This document shows, one piece after another, positions 35,046-44,717 of a DNA stretch of 64,000 bases. The stretch is from positions 218,827 through 282,826 of the forward strand of contig NZ_PJNW01000016.1 of assembly GCF_002844595.1 (NCBI RefSeq), given 5' to 3'. Made by a program: the position numbers and the translations under genes. Positions within the stretch are counted from its first letter, which is position 1. Every line of letters starts with the position of its first letter. The notes under the pieces were generated by a model that worked only from the letters and a program-made list of their open reading frames with translations, had not been told where the DNA came from and did not search any database. Source of the DNA: Pleomorphomonas diazotrophica (GTDB lineage Bacteria; Pseudomonadota; Alphaproteobacteria; Rhizobiales; Pleomorphomonadaceae).

Positions 35046-35978
35046 TCAGCCGCGGCTTGGCTGGCTTGAGTTCGGCAACCACGGATCACCATCGGGATCT
35101 CCTCCGAAACGCTCCGCGATCAAGTCGAGGAAAAGGCGCAAGCGATTGGGAACGAAGCGTCGATGCGGGTAGAGCGCGTAGACGGAAAGGCTCCCCCAGT
35201 TTCGGTCCGTCATGACGGGGACGAGATCGCCAGCGGCAAGGTCGCGACCACAGACGAAGCTCGGCAGCCAAGTGAACCCCACCCCTCGACGCGCCGCCAT
35301 CCGCAACGCTTCCGAACTGGACGACACGAGACGCGGCGCAATGCGAACCTGCCCCTTATCCGGGCCATCCCAGGTCCAGAGCAGCCGCGGCGCAGGGACG
35401 GCGAATGTCAAAGTCGGCAGTCGAGCCAAGGCCTCGGGTGTCTCCGGTAACCCTGTTTTCGCCACGAGCCCCGGGCTCGCCACGACGAAGAAGCGCGAGG
35501 TTGCCAGCTTTCGCCCGATCAGACCGGTGTCGAGCGAACTCGCCACGCGGACAGCAAGATCAAACCCTTCCTGAACAAGGTCGACCTGGCGGTTGGTAAA
35601 GTCCGACGCAATCGAAACGTTGGGATAAAGCTCCATAAAGTCGATGATAATCGGCGCGACATGTTCCTGGCCCAGTTCAGCCGGAGCCGTCAGGCGAAGC
35701 CTGCCGCGAGGTACGGCCGTGTCGGCTCCCGCTTCCGCATCGGCGTCGTCCAGCGCATCCAGAATGGCGAGGATACGTTCGTAATAGGCGTGTCCCGATA
35801 CTGTCGGCCGGACTAGGCGCGTCGTGCGGTCCAACAGGCGGGCACCGGTGCGCTCCTCCAGGCTGTTGACATGCTTGGCGACCATCGCCGGCGACAGGCC
35901 CAGGGCACGTGCGGCGGCGGCCAGCCCACCGAGCTCCACCACGCGCGCGAACACGCGCATGCTCATGACTCTATCCAT
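35046..35978 (-). CDS. LysR-family transcriptional regulator
   Basis: A 310-residue regulator starting MDRVMSMRVFARVVE. The N-terminal helix-turn-helix is GGLAAAARALGLSPAMVAKHVNSLEERTGARLLDRTTR, and the substrate-binding domain shows GRLRLTAPAELGQEHVAP. The subgroup resembles those controlling small oxidoreductases or efflux pumps. It diverges from two small monooxygenase-like genes (36099 and 36414), which are likely targets. Confidence 0.85.
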   Translation of the reverse strand: MDRVMSMRVFARVVELGGLAAAARALGLSPAMVAKHVNSLEERTGARLLDRTTRLVRPTVSGHAYYERILAILDALDDADAEAGADTAVPRGRLRLTAPAELGQEHVAPIIIDFMELYPNVSIASDFTNRQVDLVQEGFDLAVRVASSLDTGLIGRKLATSRFFVVASPGLVAKTGLPETPEALARLPTLTFAVPAPRLLWTWDGPDKGQVRIAPRLVSSSSEALRMAARRGVGFTWLPSFVCGRDLAAGDLVPVMTDRNWGSLSVYALYPHRRFVPNRLRLFLDLIAERFGGDPDGDPWLPNSSQPSRG

Positions 35979-36098
35979 CGCATCCCACACCGTGAGTGTT
36001 GAGTGACGCGACAGTTTGCAGGATTAACAGCCAATCCGGCTAGAGATATTTCCTGCTTCGCGGTCACGCCACATCAACGAACTCATAGGTCCATTTGA

Positions 36099-36401
36099 AT
36101 GACGACACTTGTTCAGTTCGATTTTGCCTTCGACGGTCCATGGGGCGAGCAGTTCACGTCTGTTTGCCGCGATCTTGCCAAGGATATCGCTGCCGAGCCG
36201 GGATTGATCTGGAAGCTTTGGGGCGAAAACCGGGAAGCTTGCCGCGCCAGTGGCGTCTATCTTTTCGATACTCCCGAAAACGCGGAAGCATATGTGATCA
36301 AGCACCGGCCGCGCCTCGCGGCGTTCGGCGTTACTGACCCAGGATGCTCGGTTTTCTCCCTCAACCTGCCGCTTTCGCGCATAACCCACGCGCCGCTTTG
36401 A
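36099..36401 (+). CDS. YdhR-family putative monooxygenase
   Basis: A 100-residue protein of the dimeric alpha/beta-barrel fold. MTTLVQFDFAFDGPWG, then EPGLIWKLWGENREA and GGVYLFD-like segments match YdhR of E. coli, a putative monooxygenase with no proven substrate. It is 121 bases from the divergent lysR gene and 12 bases before the next small gene. Confidence 0.78.
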   Translation: MTTLVQFDFAFDGPWGEQFTSVCRDLAKDIAAEPGLIWKLWGENREACRASGVYLFDTPENAEAYVIKHRPRLAAFGVTDPGCSVFSLNLPLSRITHAPL

Positions 36402-36413
36402 GAGGAGGACAGG

Positions 36414-36701
36414 ATGCATACCACGCTTGCCGAAGTCGAGATCGAGGATCTCCCGCGTTTCCTGTCGGTTTTCGCCACCGACGGCCGAGACAAGCGGGAG
36501 GCACATGGCAGCCTCGGCGCCGAGGTACTTTCGGTCACCGACGGCTCGAACCGGGTCCTTGTCCTGATCGACTGGACGGACGACAACGCCTACCAACGCT
36601 TCGCCTCGGATCCGGCGGTTCCGCCGACGATGGCCAAGGGCGGAGCGAAGGGTCGTCCGAAGTTCACCCCGGTGCTCAAGGTCGGACGCTTTCCAGCCTG
36701 A
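36414..36701 (+). CDS. Small dimeric alpha/beta-barrel-like protein
   Basis: A 95-residue protein with beta-rich ends (TTLAEVEIEDLPRFLSVFATDG and NRVLVLIDWTDDNAYQRFAS). Size and pattern fit the ABM/stress-responsive barrel group, but there are no residues that fix a function. AGAGGAGG precedes ATG. It probably forms an operon with the YdhR-type gene. Confidence 0.6.
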   Translation: MHTTLAEVEIEDLPRFLSVFATDGRDKREAHGSLGAEVLSVTDGSNRVLVLIDWTDDNAYQRFASDPAVPPTMAKGGAKGRPKFTPVLKVGRFPA

Positions 36702-36825
36702 GGATTTTGTAGACGAGCGGCGCGTGGCCGAGCCAGGCACGCGCGGGAGGCGGGTACCCTCCGACTGCCCTCGGCCAGCCCCGCCCGCCCAGGCGTTGGC
36801 GTGGCTTGACCGATGCGCCGGTCGC

Positions 36826-37251
36826 TCAGTCCGGCAGCGCCTCCGGCTGATAGAGAGAGGCAAACTCGCCCTTGGGCGGGATTGGTGTGATGACATCGAT
36901 CAGCACGCCGTTGGGGTCGGCGGTGATGAAATGGCGCTGGCCGAAATCCTCGTCGCGCAGCGGCAACAACACCGGCAGGCCGGCAGCGACCAAACGGGCG
37001 TGTTCGGCGTCGACATCATCCACCTCGAAGTTGAGGATCAATCCGGAGACGCGGCCTCGGCCGACCTCCGGGATGGTCGCGTGGTTGCCGTCGAGAATAG
37101 CGAGGTTGACCGATGCATCAGCCGTCGATTGGAGATGGACATACCAGTCGGCCGAGAACATCGGGCGGAAGCCGAAATGGTCTTGATAGAACGCGGCCGT
37201 TTCGGCGACCCGGTCGGTCATCAGCACGGGATAGACGCTGGTCGTGTGCAT
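36826..37251 (-). CDS. VOC-family (glyoxalase/bleomycin-resistance fold) protein
   Basis: A 141-residue protein with the beta-alpha-beta-beta-beta pattern of the VOC superfamily: [24 protein letters not shown] at the start and [18 protein letters not shown] near the end. Metal ligands are uncertain, so it could be an enzyme or a drug-binding protein. ATG 37251 is chosen within a longer open frame. It diverges from a TetR gene, with twin palindromes between them. Confidence 0.82.
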   Translation of the reverse strand: MHTTSVYPVLMTDRVAETAAFYQDHFGFRPMFSADWYVHLQSTADASVNLAILDGNHATIPEVGRGRVSGLILNFEVDDVDAEHARLVAAGLPVLLPLRDEDFGQRHFITADPNGVLIDVITPIPPKGEFASLYQPEALPD

Positions 37252-37275
37252 GGGGTTGCCTCCAAGCTTGAACAG

Positions 37276-37292
37276 ACATACAGTCTGTATGT
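37276..37292. promoter_or_regulatory. TetR operator 1, perfect 8-bp palindrome
   Basis: ACATACAG-T-CTGTATGT is a perfect inverted repeat around one base, in the VOC/TetR gap. It is 25 bases upstream of the VOC start and 28 bases before the second, imperfect copy. Confidence 0.7.
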
Positions 37293-37303
37293 AAGCTGAA
37301 ATA

Positions 37304-37320
37304 ACATACAGGCTGCACGT
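37304..37320. promoter_or_regulatory. TetR operator 2, imperfect copy
   Basis: ACATACAGGCTGCACGT keeps the left arm ACATACAG exactly and matches the right arm at six of eight bases. It touches the tetR start codon (37321), so binding would block its translation start region and promoter. Confidence 0.6.
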
Positions 37321-37902
37321 ATGCAAGAGAGACGGACGAACCGGGAGCGCAGCGAAGGCACCACGGCCACCCTTATCTCCACCGCCCGGCGGCTGTTCGT
37401 GGAGCGAGGCTACGCGGACACAGGCACGCCGGATCTCGTCATGGCGGCCGGGGTGACGCGCGGTGCCCTCTATCACCACTTTGCAGACAAGCGAGCGCTG
37501 TTCCGCGCCGTCGTGGTCGTAGAGAGTCGAGTGATTGCGGAGGCCGTGGAGCGGGCCGCACCGGGGGGCGACGATCCCGTCGCGGATCTCATAGCCGGCG
37601 GAGAAGCCTATCTCGACGCCATGGCCGAACCGGGGCGGTCGCGGTTGCTGCTGGTCGAGGCGCCAGCGGTCCTCGGGACGGCCGAGGCGGCGGCGATCGA
37701 TGCCGAACACGCGGGGCGAACGTTGCGCGAGGGGATCGAGGCGGCGCTCGCCGCCGGCGCCATCCGGCCGCTGCCGCCCGCCGCCCTCGTCACGCTGCTC
37801 GGGGCCACCTACGACCGTGCTGCACTCGCCATTGCCGAGGGCGCGCCCCGCTCCGACTGCACCGCCGTTCTTGCGGCCATGCTGGATGGCCTGCGGACCT
37901 GA
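37321..37902 (+). CDS. TetR-family transcriptional regulator
   Basis: A 193-residue repressor. The helix-turn-helix is [43 protein letters not shown] at about 20-62. The C-terminal half is Ala-rich and helical, a typical ligand-sensing domain. It is divergent from the VOC gene and has two operator-like sites before it, which suggests self-control and control of the VOC gene. Because operator 2 abuts ATG 37321, the transcript may have a very short leader. Confidence 0.87.
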   Translation: MQERRTNRERSEGTTATLISTARRLFVERGYADTGTPDLVMAAGVTRGALYHHFADKRALFRAVVVVESRVIAEAVERAAPGGDDPVADLIAGGEAYLDAMAEPGRSRLLLVEAPAVLGTAEAAAIDAEHAGRTLREGIEAALAAGAIRPLPPAALVTLLGATYDRAALAIAEGAPRSDCTAVLAAMLDGLRT

Positions 37903-37933
37903 GCCGCTTCCGAGCAACGAGGTGTCAGGAGCC

Positions 37934-38377
37934 TCAGCCGGCGAGCACCATGGCGGCCGTGTTGGATTTCTGCAGCATGTCGGCAAGCGTGGTGCGGTCG
38001 AGCACCTCGGCCATGGCATCCCTCACCTCGGTCATGACGATGCGCACCGAGCAGGTGGAAAGGTCACCACAGTCGTCGCAGGGCTGAAAGGCGGTGCGGC
38101 TGGCGCAGGCAATCGGCGCCAGCGGCCCGTCGAGCGCCCGCACCACCGGCCCGATGGAAATCTCGGCCGGCGGCCGGCTCAGCGCGAAGCCGCCACCCGG
38201 ACCTTTCCAGGAGCGGACGAAGCCGGCGTTCTTGAGATCGCGCATGATGGCATCGAGAAACTTCTTGGAGATGTTCTCGCGCGCGGCGATTTCCGCCACC
38301 TGGACCGCCTTGCCCGGTTCCGATCGGGCGAGATGGACCAGCGCCTTGAGCCCGTATTTGCCCTTCTTGGTCAGCAT
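37934..38377 (-). CDS. Rrf2-family transcriptional regulator
   Basis: A 147-residue regulator. [18 protein letters not shown] and the winged helix [28 protein letters not shown] are characteristic. Three Cys in [11 protein letters not shown] (about 99-109), after an earlier Cys (about 91), could hold a [2Fe-2S] or [4Fe-4S] cluster as in IscR, NsrR or RsrR. It lies 51 bases after the threonine-aldolase gene on the same strand, so it may share that transcript. Confidence 0.88.
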   Translation of the reverse strand: MLTKKGKYGLKALVHLARSEPGKAVQVAEIAARENISKKFLDAIMRDLKNAGFVRSWKGPGGGFALSRPPAEISIGPVVRALDGPLAPIACASRTAFQPCDDCGDLSTCSVRIVMTEVRDAMAEVLDRTTLADMLQKSNTAAMVLAG

Positions 38378-38428
38378 CGATCGTCTCCGGACGTCCTGGA
38401 GCCGGGATAGCCGCGCCGGCGAGCAACG

Positions 38429-39538
38429 TCAATCGATCGAAGGTCCTCGCGGCTTTCCGTCGTCGTCCGTCAGCTCAAGCTGCCGGTTGCCAACGCGCGG
38501 AATCCCGGCGGCGGCGGACCGAATGTCGGCCGCCAGTTCGTCGACGCGTGCCGGGTCGGCGTCCCAGGCGAACATGAAGCGGGCACCGCCGCCGATGAAG
38601 GTGTAGAAGCGCCAGCCTCGGCGGCGCAGTTCGTCGAGCACGCTCTCGGGAGCGCTCAGGAACACCGAGTTCGCCTCCACAGGGAAGAGGAATTCAACGC
38701 CGGGCACGCCGGCGATCGCCGCCGCCAGCCGTGCCGCACAGGCGTTGCCATGCCGGGCATTGCGGAGCCACGCCCCGCTCTCAAGCATGCCGATCCAGGG
38801 CGCCGACAGGAACCGCATCTTCGAGGCGAGCTGACCGGCCTGCTTGCAGCGATAGTCGAAATCCTCGGCCAAGGCTCTTTCAAAGAAGATGACCGCCTCG
38901 CCGACCGCCATGCCGTTCTTGGTACCGCCGAAGCAGAGCACGTCGACGCCGGCCTTCCAGGACAGTTCGGCCGGCGAACAACCGAGCGCGGCGCAGGCAT
39001 GGGCGAAGCGAGCGCCGTCCACGTGCAGCTTCAGTCCCAGCTCGCGACAGACCGCGGCGATGGCCCTGACTTCCTCGATGCTGTAGACGAGGCCGGTCTC
39101 GGTCGGCTGGGTGATGGTCACCACGCGGGGCTTGGGGAAGTGGATGTCGGACCGGCTGGTGGCCATGGCCCTGATAATCGCGGGCGTCAGCTTGGGAGCG
39201 GTGGCGGGGCCGACGAGCAGCTTCGATCCGTTGGAAAAGAACTCGGGAGCGCCGCACTCGTCGGTTTCCACATGCGCCGACGAGGCGCAGATGACGCTGT
39301 GATACGACTGGCACAGGGACGACAGTGCGAGCGAGTTGGCGGCGGTGCCGTTGAAGACGAAGAAGACCTCGCAATCCTTCTCGAACAGCTGCCTGAAGGC
39401 ATCGGCGGCGCGTTGGGTCCACTCGTCGTCGCCATAGGCGATGGACGACCCGCCATTGGCGCGCTCCATCTCGGCCCAGGCCTCGGGGCATATGCCGGCA
39501 TAATTGTCGCTTGCGAATTGCTGGGCGGAGTTGGTCAC
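38429..39538 (-). CDS. ltaE: Low-specificity L-threonine aldolase
   Basis: A 369-residue PLP enzyme splitting threonine and related beta-hydroxy amino acids to glycine and an aldehyde. The N-terminus VTNSAQQFASDNYAG is the usual start of this family; I use GTG 39538 with GAGAGGA before it. The PLP-binding lysine is in CFGGTKNGMAVGEAV, and the substrate-cofactor Asp is in LHVDGARFAHA. The upstream frame to 39703 lacks similarity. Fold type I. Confidence 0.88.
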   Translation of the reverse strand: MTNSAQQFASDNYAGICPEAWAEMERANGGSSIAYGDDEWTQRAADAFRQLFEKDCEVFFVFNGTAANSLALSSLCQSYHSVICASSAHVETDECGAPEFFSNGSKLLVGPATAPKLTPAIIRAMATSRSDIHFPKPRVVTITQPTETGLVYSIEEVRAIAAVCRELGLKLHVDGARFAHACAALGCSPAELSWKAGVDVLCFGGTKNGMAVGEAVIFFERALAEDFDYRCKQAGQLASKMRFLSAPWIGMLESGAWLRNARHGNACAARLAAAIAGVPGVEFLFPVEANSVFLSAPESVLDELRRRGWRFYTFIGGGARFMFAWDADPARVDELAADIRSAAAGIPRVGNRQLELTDDDGKPRGPSID

Positions 39539-39989
39539 GTCAACGTCCTCTCTTCCTCGGAAAGCGGAGCGACGCGTGGCTGGGATCCCGTTGGTTGCCG
39601 GTCGGCCACATCCCCCTCTTGCGAAGGGCACCACCTTGCTCGGGAGCAGGTTGGTGTCGGGCGTCTCCCCGACTCTTGATGCATAGATGGCAATTATCAT
39701 CAAGGCCGGAAGGCGGCAACTGCCTGTCGGCAGGCACCGACGGAAACAAGCGCTATCCTCGCGTCCGTGTCTTTTTGCCCACTCCGATCCGCAGACACGG
39801 ACGCCGTCTGCGCCAGACAGGTGGAATCAGAGCTCTCCCTACCTTCCCGTGGGACCACTTGCGGCACATCATGTCGTGGCTTGCCGAACTGCGTCATGTT
39901 GGTCGGCGATGGGTTACGGTTTGTCGCCTGCCGGCGCATCGATTGCGAAACGCATGGCGGACCAGGAAACGAGCGAGGGGATATCGAAT
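39539..39989. promoter_or_regulatory. 451-base divergent region between ltaE and a PLP-enzyme gene
   Basis: No gene is supported. It must carry the promoters for both flanking genes. A GATGGCAATTATCATC imperfect palindrome lies near 39687-39701. An in-frame ATG at 39954 exists for the downstream gene but has no ribosome site, unlike 39990. Confidence 0.4.
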
Positions 39990-41495
<1,506 letters not shown>

Positions 41496-41498
41496 ACG

Positions 41499-42779
41499 AT
41501 GGTGAGGTTTCGCTGCCACGGCTGTGGCGCCGAGGTCGATGCCGGCGTTCGGCTGGCGTTTGGTTGCCCGAACGCCAGGGCAGACGACGATATCGACCAT
41601 GTTCTCGTGGCCGATACCGAGGCGACATCGCCGTCGATCGGCAGCGAAACCGATCCCTTCCTGCGCTACCGCGCATGGCTTTCGCCCTACCGGCTAGCAC
41701 GGTCCTCGGGGTTGCCGGATGCGGCCTGGGTCGATCTCGTCGGAGAGCTCGACCAGGCTCTGACGGCCATCGACGGACGCGGTTTCCGCGTTACGCCCAT
41801 GGCCGAACAACGTCCGCTCGCCAAGGCGCTCGGCCTTTCCGGATCGCTCCTCGTCAAGGACGAGACCGGTAACGTATCGGGCTCCCACAAGGCGCGCCAT
41901 CTGATGGGAGTCATGCTCTACCTGCGTATCCTTGAGGCGGCCGGTTTGCCGGCCGGCGAGGGACTCCGGACGCGGCGCCTGGCGATTGCCTCCTGCGGCA
42001 ACGCCGCGCTCGCCGCCGCCGTCGTGGCGCGGGCCGCCGACTGGCCGCTCGACGTGTTCATCCCGCCCGACGCCGATGGATCCGTAAAGTCGAGGCTCAA
42101 GGAACTCGGCGCAGAAATCACCGTCTGCGACCGGCGACCCGGCGAGGCCGGCGACCCCTGCTATCTCCGCTTCCGCGAGGCGGTTGCCGCCGGCGCCATT
42201 CCCTTCGGCGTTCAAGGCACAGACAACGGCCTAGCGATCGAAGGCGGCCGGACGCTCGCTTTCGAGATGGCCGAAGAATTCAGCCGCATCGGCACGGTGC
42301 CGGATGCACTGTTCGTGCAGGTGGGCGGCGGAGCGCTGGCGAGCGCCCTCGCCCAAGGTTTCGCGCTTGCCCGTACAAATGGGTTGCTGCCCCGGCTTCC
42401 CAAGCTGATTGCGGTGCAGACGACAGGCTGCGCGCCGCTGGCGCGCGCCTGGAACCGCCTCGGAGATACCGATTTGCAGGCCGCGGCGAGGAGGCGTTCG
42501 CAGTTCATGTGGCCGTGGGAGACGCCGCCGACGAGCCTTGCCCACGGCATTCTCGACGACGAGACCTACGATTGGTGGGCGATCGCCGAGGGCATGCGCG
42601 CGAGCGGCGGCTCAACCGTCGTCGTCGACGAGGCACAGGTCGCGGCGGCCTACGAAGCCGGCCGAGAATACACCGACATTGCGGCCTCGCCGACCGGCAC
42701 CGCCGGCCTCGCCGGCGTCATCGCCCAACCCGGGGCTGGCAAGCGGATCGCCGTGATCTTTTCGGGCGTCGGGAGATAA
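41499..42779 (+). CDS. Fold-type II PLP-dependent enzyme, threonine-synthase-like
   Basis: A 426-residue enzyme. The N-terminus has a threonine-synthase-like rubredoxin segment (C6, C9 and C23). The PLP lysine K131 is in SGSHKARHLMG, the Asn loop is SCGNAALAAAV, and the glycine loop is VQVGGGALASALA. No thr pathway genes lie near. Adjacent to another type II PLP gene, with ltaE divergent, it may belong to beta-hydroxy amino acid breakdown. Exact substrate unknown. Confidence 0.75.
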   Translation: MVRFRCHGCGAEVDAGVRLAFGCPNARADDDIDHVLVADTEATSPSIGSETDPFLRYRAWLSPYRLARSSGLPDAAWVDLVGELDQALTAIDGRGFRVTPMAEQRPLAKALGLSGSLLVKDETGNVSGSHKARHLMGVMLYLRILEAAGLPAGEGLRTRRLAIASCGNAALAAAVVARAADWPLDVFIPPDADGSVKSRLKELGAEITVCDRRPGEAGDPCYLRFREAVAAGAIPFGVQGTDNGLAIEGGRTLAFEMAEEFSRIGTVPDALFVQVGGGALASALAQGFALARTNGLLPRLPKLIAVQTTGCAPLARAWNRLGDTDLQAAARRRSQFMWPWETPPTSLAHGILDDETYDWWAIAEGMRASGGSTVVVDEAQVAAAYEAGREYTDIAASPTGTAGLAGVIAQPGAGKRIAVIFSGVGR

Positions 42780-42826
42780 AAGTAAAAGGCCGCTGCGACA
42801 GACACCGCAGAGGCCCGATCCAATCC

Positions 42827-42868
42827 CTAGAGCATGCCGGCAAACCCTGGTTCGCCGGCATGCTCTAG
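42827..42868. terminator. Long perfect hairpin after the PLP operon
   Basis: Arms CTAGAGCATGCCGGC and GCCGGCATGCTCTAG (15 bases) enclose a 12-base loop, then TTTATTGTTTT follows. It lies between converging genes (PLP enzyme ending at 42779 and hydrogenase ending at 42937) and probably ends transcription from the left. Confidence 0.65.
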
Positions 42869-42880
42869 TTTATTGTTTTC

Positions 42881-42925
42881 GCATTGTTTTTTCGGAAAAC
42901 CGGTTCCCACTTTTCCGCACAATGC
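42881..42925. repeat. Rhizobiales-type palindromic repeat with AAAACCGGTTCCCACTTTT core
   Basis: Outer arms GCATTGT and ACAATGC and inner arms CGGAAAA and TTTTCCG enclose the loop. The core is identical over 19 bases to the element at 23716-23734. It sits 11 bases after the catalytic hydrogenase stop on the other strand and may act as its terminator. Confidence 0.65.
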
Positions 42926-42936
42926 TATAGCCCAAC

Positions 42937-44691
42937 TCAGCGCTTGTACTCCGGCAGCACCTGGTAGCTGGTGTGCAGCAGTTCGTGCGCCTCGTGACCG
43001 CCGATCTCGCCAAGGAAGTCGGCGTAGAGCTGCTTGATGTACGGGTTGTGGTGCGAGCAGCGCCAGAGACCGGCCTGATCCTCCTGATAGAGGCCGGCGG
43101 CTCGCTTGGAGCGCAGCTCGTTGGTCGCCCCGTAAGGCTGCCCGCCACCACCGACGCAGCCACCGGCGCAGGCCATCACCTCGATGAAGTGATAGGGCAC
43201 CTCCTCACCGGCTTCACGAGCGGCACGCACCTTTTCCAGCACCTCTTCGACATTGGCGAGCCCATGGGCGACGGCCACGCGGATTTCCTTGCCGGCAACG
43301 GTAAGCCTGCCCTCCTTGACGCCTTCGAGGCCGCGGGTCATCTCGAAATCGACACGCGGCGCGTCGTGGCCGGTGACGTAGTAATGGGCCGTGCGAAGCG
43401 CCGCTTCCATGACGCCACCGGTGGCACCGAAGATGGTGCCGGCACCTGTGTAAGCGCCCAGCATGTGGTCCGGCTGCTCTTCGGGGATTGAGACGAAGTC
43501 GATGCCGGATTGCTTGATCATGCGCGCAAACTCTCGCGTGGTCAGCGACACATCCACGTCCTGATAGCCCGAAGAGCTCATCTCCTTGGAACGGATGATC
43601 TCGGACTTCTTGGCCGTGCAGGGCATGACCGAAACCACGAAGACCTTGGCCGGATCGATCCCCATCTTGTGTGCGTAATAAGTCTTCGACAGGGCGCCGA
43701 CCATCTCGTGCGGCGACTTGCAGCTCGAGAAATGGTCGATCATGTCGCCATGGAACTTTTCCATGAAGTCGACCCAGCCCGGGCAGCAACTGGTGATCAG
43801 CGGCAGCGCGCCGGTTCCGTCGAGAAGGCGACTCTTGAACTCGGAGGCTTCCTCGATGATCGTCAGGTCGGCGCCGAAGTTGGTGTCGAACACCGCCTTG
43901 AAGCCCATCCGCCGCAGCGAGGCGTAGATCTTGCCGGTGAGGTTGGCGCCGATCGGGAAACCAAAGGCTTCGCCGACGGCAACACGCACGGCGGGCGCGA
44001 TCTGAACCACGCAATAAGCGTCCGGATCCTGCAGCTTGTTCCAGACGTCGACGGTCTCGTCATACTCGACGATGGCGCCGGTCGGACAATGGGCCGAACA
44101 CTGGCCGCAGCGGACGCAAGGCGAATCCGCGAGCGGAATGTCGCCGGCCGCCGCAATGCGGGTCTTGAAGCCGCGATTGAGGAAGCTCAGTGCCCAGACG
44201 TTCTGATGCTGCTGGCAGACGGTGATGCAGCGACCGCACAACACGCATTTGCGCGGGTCGAGCACGATGCTCCTGGTGGAGGTGTCGAGGGGCAGATCGG
44301 GAACAACGTTCGGCAGGTCGGAGCCGGTCATGCCGAAGTCGGCGGCGAGCGCCTGCAGCTCGCAGTTCTGGTTACGCAGGCAGGTCAGGCATTCGTTGGG
44401 ATGCCTTGACAGCGTCAGTTCGAGAACACCGCGCCGCACCTCGACGATTTCCGGCGTCTCGGTCAGGATATCCATGCCCTCGTCGATCGGCGTGCAGCAG
44501 GACCGCAGCATTTTGCCGGTGTTTTTCACCTTAACGATGCAAATGCCGCAGGCGCCGGTCGCCTCAAGGTCCGGATGCTTGCAGAGCGTCGGAATCTTCA
44601 CGTGCACCTTGCGCGCCGCGTCCAGGATGGTGGTTCCCGGAGCGACCTCCACGGGCACGCCGTTAATCGTAGCGTTGATCATATTGGTCAT
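42937..44691 (-). CDS. hndD: [FeFe]-hydrogenase catalytic subunit, HndD/HydA type
   Basis: A 584-residue iron-sulfur enzyme. In order it has a plant-type [2Fe-2S] site (C37, C48, C51, C65), a His-ligated [4Fe-4S] site (H97, C101, C104, C110) and two ferredoxin clusters (C149-C159, C192-C202). The H-cluster domain follows. All three H-cluster motifs are intact: TSCCPGW (300-306), MPCTAKKSE (356-364) and EVMACAGGCVGGGGQP (504-519), so it should make or oxidise H2. ATG 44691 is chosen by the ferredoxin start. It ends the leftward hndA-hndC-hndD operon. Maturases HydEFG are not in the window. Confidence 0.92.
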   Translation of the reverse strand: MTNMINATINGVPVEVAPGTTILDAARKVHVKIPTLCKHPDLEATGACGICIVKVKNTGKMLRSCCTPIDEGMDILTETPEIVEVRRGVLELTLSRHPNECLTCLRNQNCELQALAADFGMTGSDLPNVVPDLPLDTSTRSIVLDPRKCVLCGRCITVCQQHQNVWALSFLNRGFKTRIAAAGDIPLADSPCVRCGQCSAHCPTGAIVEYDETVDVWNKLQDPDAYCVVQIAPAVRVAVGEAFGFPIGANLTGKIYASLRRMGFKAVFDTNFGADLTIIEEASEFKSRLLDGTGALPLITSCCPGWVDFMEKFHGDMIDHFSSCKSPHEMVGALSKTYYAHKMGIDPAKVFVVSVMPCTAKKSEIIRSKEMSSSGYQDVDVSLTTREFARMIKQSGIDFVSIPEEQPDHMLGAYTGAGTIFGATGGVMEAALRTAHYYVTGHDAPRVDFEMTRGLEGVKEGRLTVAGKEIRVAVAHGLANVEEVLEKVRAAREAGEEVPYHFIEVMACAGGCVGGGGQPYGATNELRSKRAAGLYQEDQAGLWRCSHHNPYIKQLYADFLGEIGGHEAHELLHTSYQVLPEYKR

Positions 44692-44717
44692 TTCGATCAC
44701 TTCTCGATCTCGGAAAA

